From Nocardioides iriomotensis (GTDB taxonomy: Bacteria > Actinomycetota > Actinomycetes > Propionibacteriales > Nocardioidaceae): a stretch of DNA of 64,000 bases. Every line of letters starts with the position of its first letter. Within the stretch, counting starts at the first letter, position 1. The notes below the pieces were generated by a model, which was given only the letters and a program-made list of their open reading frames with translations, ran no database searches and had not been told where the DNA came from. Made by a program: the position numbers and the translations under genes. The stretch spans positions 486,999 through 550,998 of the forward strand of contig NZ_SDPU01000020.1 of assembly GCF_004168035.1 (NCBI RefSeq). Direction: 5' to 3'. Below, piece by piece: positions 1-6,632 of this stretch.

Positions 1-935
1 ATCGCCTGCTGCTCGGCGATGGGCAGGCCGAACTGCACCCGCTGCTGGGCATAGACGAGCGCGTCCTCGAGGGCACCGCGGGAGAGGCCGACCGCGCGGG
101 CGGCGGTCTGGGCGCGGGCGACGTTGAGCCAGCCGAGGCTGTGCTTGAACCCCTGCCCCTCCTCCTCGCCGGTGTCCTGCAGGGCGTCGGCGGACAGCCG
201 GAGCCCGTCGAGGTCGAGCTGCCACGTGGTCAGGCCGAAGTAGCCGATCTTGTCGATCGGCGTGCCGGTGACGCCGGCCGGGAACGAGCCGCGCTCCTTC
301 TCGACGAGGAACAGCTCCAGGCCGTCGGAGGGGCCGCGGTCCTCGCGTGGGGGACGGGTGCGGGCGAGCAGGTGGATGAAGTCGGCCGACCGGGCGTGGC
401 CGACCCAGCGCTTGGTGCCGGTGACGACCCAGCCGGCGTCGGGGTCGTCCGGGGCGCCGTCCCGCTCGGCGGCGCAGGCGACGTTGGCGAGGTCGGAGCC
501 GGCGTCGGGCTCGGAGAAGGCGATGGCGCCGATCCGCTTCCCCTGCGCGGAGAGCCGGCGCAGCCGGGCGCGGGTGTCGGGGTCGGGGGAGTCGCAGCCG
601 GTGCCGTTGCCGCGGGCGATGATGCTGCCGACGCTGAGCCAGGCGCGGGCGAGCTCCTCGGAGACCAGGCAGTACTCCAGCACGCCGAGGCCGAGCCCGC
701 CCTCGTCCTCGGGGATGAGGATCCCGAACAGGCCGAGCTCGCCCATCCGGTCGAGGATCTCGGCGGGGATGTCCTCGTGCGCGGCGTCGAGCCGGTTGGC
801 GACCGGCAGCACCTCGTCCATCGCGAACGCGCGGACCCGCGCGACCAGGTCGGTGCGGGCCGGGGTGTCGTAGGGGCTCGCCGTCGGTGCGACGGTGTGG
901 ACGGGGTCGAGGACGTGCCGGTGCCAGGCGGTCAT
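1..935 (-). CDS. Acyl-CoA dehydrogenase (partial, C-terminus beyond left edge)
   Basis: FAD-dependent acyl-CoA dehydrogenase that would oxidise an acyl-CoA to the trans-2-enoyl-CoA. The gene starts at an ATG at 935 and runs off the left edge after 311 codons, so about 70-80 residues including the helical C-terminal end are missing. The N-terminal helical domain (about residues 25-140) is followed by the acyl-CoA dehydrogenase middle domain with the FAD-contact motif AFSEPDAGSDLANV near residue 147 and the TGTKRWVGHA beta segment, then the start of the C-terminal helical bundle (RVQFGLPIAEQQAI at the edge). It lies 81 bp downstream of marR and the thiolase gene on the same strand, which suggests one acyl-CoA degradation operon. 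The acyl chain it uses cannot be told from the sequence. Confidence 0.93.
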   Translation of the reverse strand, partial: MTAWHRHVLDPVHTVAPTASPYDTPARTDLVARVRAFAMDEVLPVANRLDAAHEDIPAEILDRMGELGLFGILIPEDEGGLGLGVLEYCLVSEELARAWLSVGSIIARGNGTGCDSPDPDTRARLRRLSAQGKRIGAIAFSEPDAGSDLANVACAAERDGAPDDPDAGWVVTGTKRWVGHARSADFIHLLARTRPPREDRGPSDGLELFLVEKERGSFPAGVTGTPIDKIGYFGLTTWQLDLDGLRLSADALQDTGEEEGQGFKHSLGWLNVARAQTAARAVGLSRGALEDALVYAQQRVQFGLPIAEQQA

Positions 936-1016
936 GACCGCGAGTCTGGCACCGCCGGGGTCCGACGAACCGACCGGAGCCGGGCCGCGGCGCGCCAGCG
1001 GTGGATCAGAGGTCGG

Positions 1017-1505
1017 TCAGCGGATGTCGAGGCCGGGCTGGGCCGAGACCAGTCGGTCGGTGACGGCGTCGAAGACGCGGCCGACCGCCGCGAAGTCGTC
1101 GTCGGTGGACAGCGCGACGAGGTACTCCCGCACGCCGCGGACGTGGGTGTGCGCCGCGGTCTCGAGGAGTGCGAAGCCCTTGTCGGTCAGGCGCGCCTCG
1201 ACGCCCCGCCCGTCGGACACGCAGGCGACCCGGTCGACCAGGCCGCCGCGCTCCATCCGCGAGACGGTGTGGGTGACCCGGCTGCGCGAGTGGCTCAGCG
1301 AGTCGGCGAGGGCGGCCATCCGGAGGCGACGTTCGGGTGCCTCGGAGAGCCGGACCAGGATCTCGTACTCCGGCAGCGACAGGTCGTGCGCCTCGCGCAG
1401 GTCCCGGTCGAGCCGGTCCATGAGCAGCGTGCTGCCCACGAGGTACGCGCGCCAGGCGCGCTGCTGCGCGGCGTCGAGCCACAGCGCGTCGTGGGTGTCG
1501 GTCAT
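1017..1505 (-). CDS. MarR family transcriptional regulator
   Basis: A 162-residue winged-helix repressor of the MarR type. The centre holds the helix-turn-helix and wing (LSLPEYEILVRLSEAP, then LADSLSHSRSRVTHTVSRME and the wing VSDGRGVEARLTDKG), flanked by the helices that form the dimer interface. The ATG at 1505 lies 24 bp from a perfect 12-bp palindrome that is a good autoregulatory operator. It sits between a thiolase and an acyl-CoA dehydrogenase on the same strand, so it probably senses an acyl-CoA or aromatic acid and controls this block; the ligand is inference. Confidence 0.93.
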   Translation of the reverse strand: MTDTHDALWLDAAQQRAWRAYLVGSTLLMDRLDRDLREAHDLSLPEYEILVRLSEAPERRLRMAALADSLSHSRSRVTHTVSRMERGGLVDRVACVSDGRGVEARLTDKGFALLETAAHTHVRGVREYLVALSTDDDFAAVGRVFDAVTDRLVSAQPGLDIR

Positions 1506-1528
1506 CCGTCCAGTCTAACCCGAGGTAT

Positions 1529-1540
1529 TTGAACGTTCAA
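1529..1540. promoter_or_regulatory. Candidate MarR operator
   Basis: Perfect palindrome TTGAACGTTCAA in the 48-bp gap between the thiolase stop and the marR start, one of the few AT-rich spots nearby. MarR proteins commonly bind palindromes of this size (TTGAA-type half sites) next to their own gene. Binding itself is inferred. Confidence 0.6.
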
Positions 1541-1553
1541 TCATCCCGGACCG

Positions 1554-2768
1554 TCAGGAGAGCCGCTCCAGCACCAGCGCCATGCCCTGGCCGCCACCGA
1601 CGCACATGGTGATCAGGCCGGTGGACTTGTCGTGGAAGTCGAGCGAGTTGAGCATCGTGGCCTGCAGCCGGGCGCCGGTCATGCCGAACGGGTGGCCGAC
1701 CGCGATGGCGCCGCCGTTGACGTTGAGCCGGTCGAGGTCGATGCCGAGGTCCTGGTATGACGGCACCACCTGCGCGGCGAACGCCTCGTTGATCTCGACG
1801 AGGTCGATGTCGTCGATCGTCATCCTGGCGCGGGCCAGCGCCTGCTTGGTGGCCTCGACCGGGCCGAGGCCCATGACCTCGGGGGAGAGGCCGGTGACGC
1901 CGGTGGAGACGATCCGGGCGAGCGGGGTGAGGCCGAGCTCCTCGGCCTTCGTGTCGGACATGACGACGACCGCGGCGGCGCCGTCGTTGAGCGGGCAGCA
2001 GTTGCCGGCGGTGACGACGCCGTCGGGACGGAAGACGGGCTTCAGGTCGGCGACCGCCTCGTAGGTGACGCCCGCGCGCGGACCGTCGTCAGTGGACACG
2101 ACCGTGCCGTCGGGCGTGGTGACCGGCGTGATCTCGCGGGCCCAGAACCCGTTGTCGATCGCCTTCTCGGCGAGGTTCTGGCTGCGCACGCCGAACTCGT
2201 CGAGCTCCTTGCGGCTCAGGCCGCGGGCGGTGGCGACGTTCTCGGCGGTCTGGCCCATGGCGATGTACGCGTCCGGGACGTTGCCGTCCTCGCGGGGGTC
2301 GCGCCAGGTGGTGCCGCCCTGCGCGGCCTCGTCGGTGCGCGCCCGGGCGTCGGCGAACAGCGGGTTCTGCGTGCCGGGCACGTCGGAGGTGCCGTTGGCG
2401 AACCGCGACACCGTCTCCACGCCGGCGCTGACGAACACGTCGCCCTCGCCGGCCTTGATCGCGTGGAAGGCCATCCGCGTGGTCTGCACGGACGAGGAGC
2501 AGTAGCGGGTGATGGTGGCGCCCGGCAGGTGGTCGTAGCCGAGCAGCACCGACACGATCCGGGCCATGTTGAAGCCGGACTCGCCGCCGGGAAGGCCGCA
2601 GCCGAGGTACAGGTCGTCGATGTCCTTCGGGTCCAGCCCCGGCACCTTGTCGAGCGCGGCGCGCACGATCGTGGCGGTGAGGTCGTCGGGCCGCAGGTCC
2701 TTCAGCGAACCCTTGTTGGCGCGGCCGATGGGGGAGCGGGCCGCGGAGACGATCACTGCTTCGGGCAT
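1554..2768 (-). CDS. Thiolase (acetyl-CoA C-acyltransferase)
   Basis: A 404-residue thiolase that would cleave 3-ketoacyl-CoA with CoA (last step of beta-oxidation) or run the reverse condensation. The nucleophile is Cys90 in RYCSSSVQ, the general-base His359 lies in the NGGAIAVGHPFGMTG signature, and the second active-site Cys389 in MCVGGGQGMAL; length is normal. The ATG at 2768 gives the standard thiolase N-terminus (MPEAVIVSAARSPIG). It is upstream of marR and the acyl-CoA dehydrogenase on the same strand and divergent from two acyl-CoA thioesterases, so the region is an acyl-CoA catabolic cluster. The degradative role (fadA-like) fits better than phaA-type synthesis but is not proven. Confidence 0.96.
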   Translation of the reverse strand: MPEAVIVSAARSPIGRANKGSLKDLRPDDLTATIVRAALDKVPGLDPKDIDDLYLGCGLPGGESGFNMARIVSVLLGYDHLPGATITRYCSSSVQTTRMAFHAIKAGEGDVFVSAGVETVSRFANGTSDVPGTQNPLFADARARTDEAAQGGTTWRDPREDGNVPDAYIAMGQTAENVATARGLSRKELDEFGVRSQNLAEKAIDNGFWAREITPVTTPDGTVVSTDDGPRAGVTYEAVADLKPVFRPDGVVTAGNCCPLNDGAAAVVVMSDTKAEELGLTPLARIVSTGVTGLSPEVMGLGPVEATKQALARARMTIDDIDLVEINEAFAAQVVPSYQDLGIDLDRLNVNGGAIAVGHPFGMTGARLQATMLNSLDFHDKSTGLITMCVGGGQGMALVLERLS

Positions 2769-2786
2769 CGGGCACTCCGCTCGTGA

Positions 2787-2816
2787 GGGGTCGGTCGGGG
2801 TCGGTCGGGGTCGATC
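2787..2816. repeat. 10-bp tandem repeat, three units
   Basis: Three head-to-tail copies of GGGGTCGGTC, the third with one G-to-A change, in the divergent promoter region between the thiolase and the thioesterase genes. Its effect, if any, is unknown. Confidence 0.75.
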
Positions 2817-2872
2817 GGATGCGTCCGTGGACGCCTTGCCACTCTAGGGCGAGGCACTGGAAGGATGAACGA

Positions 2873-3316
2873 GTGGCTCGTCACATCTACGACTGCCCGC
2901 TGCGGTGGGCCGACATGGACTCGCTCGGGCACGTGAACAACGTCGTCTACGTCGACTATCTCCAGGAGGCGCGCGTCGACATGCTCCGCGTGCACGCCCC
3001 CGCCCAGGGCGGCGAGGAGCTCGCCGAGGGGGTCGTCGTGGTCCGCCACGAGGTGGAGTACGTCCGGCCGCTGGTCTTCCGGCCCGAGCCGGTGCGGGTC
3101 GAGTCGTGGGTGACCCGGATCCGGGCGGCGACGTTCACGCTCGGCTACGAGATCCTCGACGAGCTGCCGGACGGCGAGCGGCGGGTCTACCTGCGGGCCA
3201 GCACCGTGCTGACGCCGTACGTCTTCGCCCAGGAGCGGCCGCGCCGGGTCACCGACCGGGAGCGCGAGGTCCTGAGCCGCTTCCTCGAGACCGTCGACGA
3301 GGGAGCCGCGTCGTGA
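2873..3316 (+). CDS. Acyl-CoA thioesterase (hot-dog fold, YbgC/FadM type)
   Basis: A 147-residue single hot-dog domain with the family signature WADMDSLGHVNNVVYVDY near the N-terminus, where the Asp acts in thioester hydrolysis, followed by the beta-sheet segment VRHEVEYVRPLVF. It probably hydrolyses acyl-CoA to the free acid and CoA. I chose the GTG at 2873 because the conserved domain begins at once and AAGGA lies 7-8 bp before it; an in-frame ATG further upstream would add 30 residues unlike the family. The stop overlaps the next start by 4 bp, so the two thioesterases are translationally coupled. Confidence 0.9.
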   Translation: MARHIYDCPLRWADMDSLGHVNNVVYVDYLQEARVDMLRVHAPAQGGEELAEGVVVVRHEVEYVRPLVFRPEPVRVESWVTRIRAATFTLGYEILDELPDGERRVYLRASTVLTPYVFAQERPRRVTDREREVLSRFLETVDEGAAS

Positions 3317-3723
3317 GCGCGCACGAGTACGTCTGCCACGTCCGGTTCTCCGACGTCGACGTCTACGGCCACGTGAACAACGTGAAGTACTTCGAGTACT
3401 ACCAGGAGGCGCGGATCGACTTCCTGAAGGTGATGCGTGAGGCCGACCAGCCGCACCTCGCGACGGTGGTCGCGCGGATCGACGTCGACTACAAGCGGCC
3501 GATCCTGTTCCGGCCCGAGCCGTACGTCGTGCGCACCCGCGTCGCCCGGGTCGGGACCTCGTCCTACGCCCTCGACAGCGAGATCGTCGACGGCTCGGGC
3601 GACGCCGCCGTCGTGCTGTCGCGGGCGAGCGCGGTGCTGGTGGCCTACGACCTGTCGTCGCAGCGGTCGCGTCCGCTCACGGAGCGCGAGCGCGACGTCC
3701 TGACCGGGGCCACGGGCGGTTAG
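3313..3723 (+). CDS. Acyl-CoA thioesterase (hot-dog fold), second copy
   Basis: A 136-residue hot-dog thioesterase with the signature SDVDVYGHVNNVKYFEYY and a core like the preceding protein (IDVDYKRPILFRPEPYVVRTRV). The GTG start overlaps the previous stop in a GTGA junction, typical of coupled translation. The pair look like an old tandem duplication that has diverged; two different subunits or two chain-length preferences are both possible. Confidence 0.9.
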   Translation: MSAHEYVCHVRFSDVDVYGHVNNVKYFEYYQEARIDFLKVMREADQPHLATVVARIDVDYKRPILFRPEPYVVRTRVARVGTSSYALDSEIVDGSGDAAVVLSRASAVLVAYDLSSQRSRPLTERERDVLTGATGG

Positions 3724-3735
3724 CCGGCCGGGCGC

Positions 3736-4140
3736 CTAGTCCTCGTCGAAGCTGTTGATCATGAACTGCGCGGCGTGCGTGACGTAGTCCCAGAACTGCG
3801 CGTCCTGCTCCGGTGTGAGCGCGGCGGCGTCGAGGCCGGCCCGGAAGTGCAGCAGCCAGTGGTCGCGGGCCTTCCGCGTCACCTTGAAGGGTGCGTGCCG
3901 CATCCGCAGCCGCGGGTGGCCGCGGTTGTCGGAGTACGTCGTCGGCCCGCCCCAGTACTGCGCCAGGAACAGCGTGAAGCGCTCCGCCGCCGGGCCGAGG
4001 TCCTCCTCGGGGTACAGGGGGCGGAGCACCTCGTCGGTCGCGACGCCTTCGTAGAACCGGTCGACGATCGTGGCGATGGTGTCGTAGCCACCGATCTGGT
4101 CGTAGAAGGTGTCGCCCTGCTCACCCGTCGAAGCACTCAC
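3736..4140 (-). CDS. glbO: Group II truncated haemoglobin
   Basis: A 134-residue 2-on-2 globin of the trHbO group, expected to bind O2 or handle NO and peroxides. It begins with TFYDQIGGYDTIATIVDRFYEGV, has the YPEEDLGPAAERFTLFLAQYWGGP segment with the conserved tryptophan and glycines, and LRMRHAPFKV, where the histidine is the proximal haem ligand. The GTG at 4140 was chosen; the same frame is open to an ATG at 4209, but the added residues are unlike globins and would take up the spacer to the divergent OsmC gene. Being divergent from an OsmC-like peroxidase fits an oxidative-stress role. Confidence 0.9.
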   Translation of the reverse strand: MSASTGEQGDTFYDQIGGYDTIATIVDRFYEGVATDEVLRPLYPEEDLGPAAERFTLFLAQYWGGPTTYSDNRGHPRLRMRHAPFKVTRKARDHWLLHFRAGLDAAALTPEQDAQFWDYVTHAAQFMINSFDED

Positions 4141-4211
4141 TTGTCTATTGTCCCGGACCCGGCAAGGCTCTGCGTCGTACCCCCTGACATCCACGACGTG
4201 AAGGAGCACCG

Positions 4212-4637
4212 ATGGCTGCCACTCGTACCGCCAACGCCCACTGGGAAGGTTCCCTGTTCGAGGGAGCCGGACGCGTCAGCCTGGACTCGTCGGGCCTTGG
4301 CACCTTTGACGTCTCCTGGCCGGCTCGCACCGAGGAGGCGAACGGCAAGACCAGCCCCGAGGAGCTGATCGCCGCCGCGCACTCGTCCTGCTACAACATG
4401 GCGCTGTCGAACGTCCTGGCCAAGGCGGGAACGCCGCCGCAGGCGCTCGACACCCGCGCGGACGTGACCTTCGAGCCCGGCAAGGGCATCACCGGCTCGC
4501 ACATCACCGTGGTGGGCACCGTCGAGGGCATCGACGCCGACGCGTTCGCCGAGGCCGCGGAGGACGCCAAGAAGAACTGCCCCGTGTCGCAGGCGCTCAC
4601 CGGCACGACGATCACGCTGGACGCGTCGCTGGCCTGA
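4212..4637 (+). CDS. OsmC-like peroxiredoxin
   Basis: A 141-residue OsmC/Ohr superfamily protein expected to reduce organic hydroperoxides. Both redox cysteines are visible, in AAHSSCYNMALSNVL and KKNCPVSQAL, as in OsmC. An AAGGAG sequence lies 6-7 bp before the ATG. It is divergent from the truncated haemoglobin gene with a short shared control region. The spacing of the cysteines and the SCYNMAL context favour OsmC over Ohr. Confidence 0.92.
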   Translation: MAATRTANAHWEGSLFEGAGRVSLDSSGLGTFDVSWPARTEEANGKTSPEELIAAAHSSCYNMALSNVLAKAGTPPQALDTRADVTFEPGKGITGSHITVVGTVEGIDADAFAEAAEDAKKNCPVSQALTGTTITLDASLA

Positions 4638-4649
4638 CCGGGCCTCGCG

Positions 4650-5732
4650 CTACGACGTCGAGGGAGCCCCGGACCCGCCGTCCGGGGTTCCTTCGCGTCC
4701 GGCCGCGGCGCCCGCCGGCTCGCGCAGGTCGTTGCCCGCGTTGGCCGGGTGGTCGCGGTGGATGATCACCCTGGCCGGGCGGGCGAGCTCGATGCCGAGG
4801 TGGTCGAAGCGGGCCTTGATCCGCTCGCGCAGCTCGCGGGCGACGCCCCACTGCTCCAGGGGAGCGGTCTTCAGCGTCACCCGGACGGTGATCCAGTCGG
4901 GCGTCATCTCCTGGACGCCCCAGACCTCGGGCTCCTCGATGATCACCTTGCGGAAGTCCTCGTCCTCCCAGAGCTCGTGGGCGACGTCCTTGAGGATGTC
5001 CTGCACGTGGTAGAGGTCCTGCTCGTGCGAGACGGGTACGTCGACCACGGTGCGCGCCCAGTTCTGGCTCTGGTTCCCGACCCGAAGGATCTCGCCGTTG
5101 CGGACGTACCAGACGGTGCCCTCGACGTCGCGCAGCCGGGTCACCCGCAGACCCACGGCCTCGACCGTGCCGACGGCCTCGCCGAGGTCGACGGCGTCAC
5201 CGACGCCGTACTGGTCCTCGGTGATCATGAAGATGCCGGACAGGAAGTCGCTGACCAGGCTCTGCGCGCCGAAGCCGAGCGCCACGCCGACGATCCCGGC
5301 GCTGGCGATCAGCGGGCCGACGGCGACGCCGATCTCCGCGAGGACCGTGATGCCGGCGATGGTGAAGATCACGATCGACGCGATGCTCTTGAGCAGCGAG
5401 CCCATGGTCTGCGCCCGCTGCACCCGGCGGCCCGCCACGACCGCGGCGGAGTGCTCCTTGACGACGCTCTTCCGGTGCTTGAGGACCGGCGTCGGAAGGC
5501 CCTCGGCGGCCCGGCTGGTCACCCGGTCGATCATCCGGTGCAGGAACCACCGCGCGGTGAACGCGATCAGCAGGATCACGAGCACGGCGATCGGCTTGGC
5601 GACCAGCCAGTCGGCGGCAGTCGCCAGCCACTCGTTGCCGGTCGCCTTCAGCACGGCGCGGCACCAGGCGTCGTCGGTCGCGCAGGTGGGCGCCTCGACC
5701 GTTGACAGCAGGGACGTCGTCGCGAAGCTCAT
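4650..5732 (-). CDS. Mechanosensitive ion channel, MscS family
   Basis: A 360-residue small-conductance mechanosensitive channel for osmotic downshock. Membrane segments are visible at about residues 48-62 (AVLVILLIAFTARWF), 115-135 (IASIVIFTIAGITVLAEI) and the pore helix 140-165 (LIASAGIVGVALGFGAQSLV), followed by the MscS signature SDFLSGIFMITEDQYGVGD and the cytoplasmic beta domain (VEAVGLRVTRLRDVEGTVWYVRNGEI). The ATG at 5732 gives the full protein; the open frame upstream overlaps the divergent gene and looks non-coding. The C-terminal 25 residues are low-complexity. Confidence 0.94.
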   Translation of the reverse strand: MSFATTSLLSTVEAPTCATDDAWCRAVLKATGNEWLATAADWLVAKPIAVLVILLIAFTARWFLHRMIDRVTSRAAEGLPTPVLKHRKSVVKEHSAAVVAGRRVQRAQTMGSLLKSIASIVIFTIAGITVLAEIGVAVGPLIASAGIVGVALGFGAQSLVSDFLSGIFMITEDQYGVGDAVDLGEAVGTVEAVGLRVTRLRDVEGTVWYVRNGEILRVGNQSQNWARTVVDVPVSHEQDLYHVQDILKDVAHELWEDEDFRKVIIEEPEVWGVQEMTPDWITVRVTLKTAPLEQWGVARELRERIKARFDHLGIELARPARVIIHRDHPANAGNDLREPAGAAAGREGTPDGGSGAPSTS

Positions 5733-5762
5733 GGGCCGTGACACTAGCCAGACGGCGTCGCC

Positions 5763-6173
5763 GTGCCCAAACCGAGTTCGATACCCTTGGTGACCGTGAC
5801 GACGCCTCGCCGAAAGACTCGCGCGCGCCAGCTCCGGCGCGCCCTTATCATGACCCCCGCGGCCGCCCTCGTGGCGCTCGCCGCCCCCGCTTCGGCGGCG
5901 CCCTCGCAGTGGGACCCCGTGGAGCCGGTCTCCGCGCTGGACTTCCTGCTGGTGCTGGTGATCATCCCCGGCGCACTGTTCCTCGTGATCTTTCTCCTGT
6001 CGTACCTCGGCGGGATGATGCGGTCCGAGTCGAGCTACCAGCCGGGCCTCGCGTGGCGCAACGAGCCGGAGTGGTTCGGCGGCCCCCGCGGCGGTCTGGA
6101 CAAGGTCGACGAGCAGCCCACGGTGACGGCCGGCGACGCCCCCGAGCGGGGAGGTGCCAGTGGCCGCTGGTGA
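5763..6173 (+). CDS. Small actinobacterial membrane protein, unknown function
   Basis: About 136 residues with two hydrophobic stretches: an N-terminal signal-like segment (ALIMTPAAALVALAAPASA, with an AxA cleavage-like site) and one transmembrane helix (LDFLLVLVIIPGALFLVIFLLSYLGG), then a charged cytoplasmic-looking tail. I do not recognise a named family. The start is uncertain: GTG codons occur at 5763, 5790 and 5796, and the last two would still keep the signal-like region. Its 3' end overlaps the DUF5130 gene, so the two are probably co-translated and may act together in the envelope. Confidence 0.75.
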   Translation: MPKPSSIPLVTVTTPRRKTRARQLRRALIMTPAAALVALAAPASAAPSQWDPVEPVSALDFLLVLVIIPGALFLVIFLLSYLGGMMRSESSYQPGLAWRNEPEWFGGPRGGLDKVDEQPTVTAGDAPERGGASGRW

Positions 6174-6543
6174 CGCGTTCACCGCGTCGCAGCGCCACCA
6201 GATCGACAAGGCGATCCGCGACGCCGAGCAGATGAGCCGCTACGAGTTCTCCGTGTACGTCGGAGCCTCCGACGGTGAGACGCGGCCGTTCGCGCAGCGC
6301 CTGCACGCCGCGCTGGCCGCGCCGGACCGGTCCGTGCTGGTCCTGGTCGACCCGGCCGCCCGGATCGTCGAGGTGGTGACCGGCACCGTCGCGCGGCGCG
6401 ACCTCGACGACGCCGAGGTGAAGCTCGCCACGCTGGCCATGCAGTCCGCGTTCGCGGCCGGCGACCTGGTCGGCGGCATCGTCGCCGGTGTCCACCAGCT
6501 CGCCGAGCACGCCCGCCGCCCGACGCTGCAGCACGGCGGCTGA
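6160..6543 (+). CDS. DUF5130 family protein (TPM-like domain)
   Basis: A 127-residue protein resembling the actinobacterial DUF5130 family, related to TPM-type domains: it opens with FTASQRHQIDKAIRDAEQMSRYEFSVYVG and has the strand VLVLVDPAARIVEVVTGTVARRDLDD and a C-terminal helix. Function is not known. The GTG at 6160 is preferred because GGGGAGG ends 5 bp before it; a GTG at 6154 lies inside that ribosome-binding site. It overlaps the upstream membrane-protein gene by 14 bp and is followed by a strong terminator. Confidence 0.8.
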   Translation: MAAGDAFTASQRHQIDKAIRDAEQMSRYEFSVYVGASDGETRPFAQRLHAALAAPDRSVLVLVDPAARIVEVVTGTVARRDLDDAEVKLATLAMQSAFAAGDLVGGIVAGVHQLAEHARRPTLQHGG

Positions 6544-6571
6544 CCCGCGGCCGCACGCGACCCGCGACACG

Positions 6572-6607
6572 ACGAGGGCCCCGCACCGACCGGTGCGGGG
6601 CCCTCGT
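6572..6607. terminator. Bidirectional terminator hairpin
   Basis: Perfect 16-bp stem (arm ACGAGGGCCCCGCACC, 6572-6587; partner 6592-6607) with a GACC loop between the convergent DUF5130 and pepN genes. There is no U tract, as usual in actinobacteria. Confidence 0.85.
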
Positions 6608-6632
6608 GCGTGTCAGGCGTGGACGGGGCCGC

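Noticed and set aside
141-1532. Long plus-strand open frame across the acyl-CoA dehydrogenase and marR genes
   Set aside because: Composition is that of an antisense shadow; both minus-strand genes have clear family motifs.
4141-4209. N-terminal extension of the truncated haemoglobin to an ATG at 4209
   Set aside because: The extra 23 residues do not match globins and would fill the whole divergent promoter region with the OsmC-like gene.
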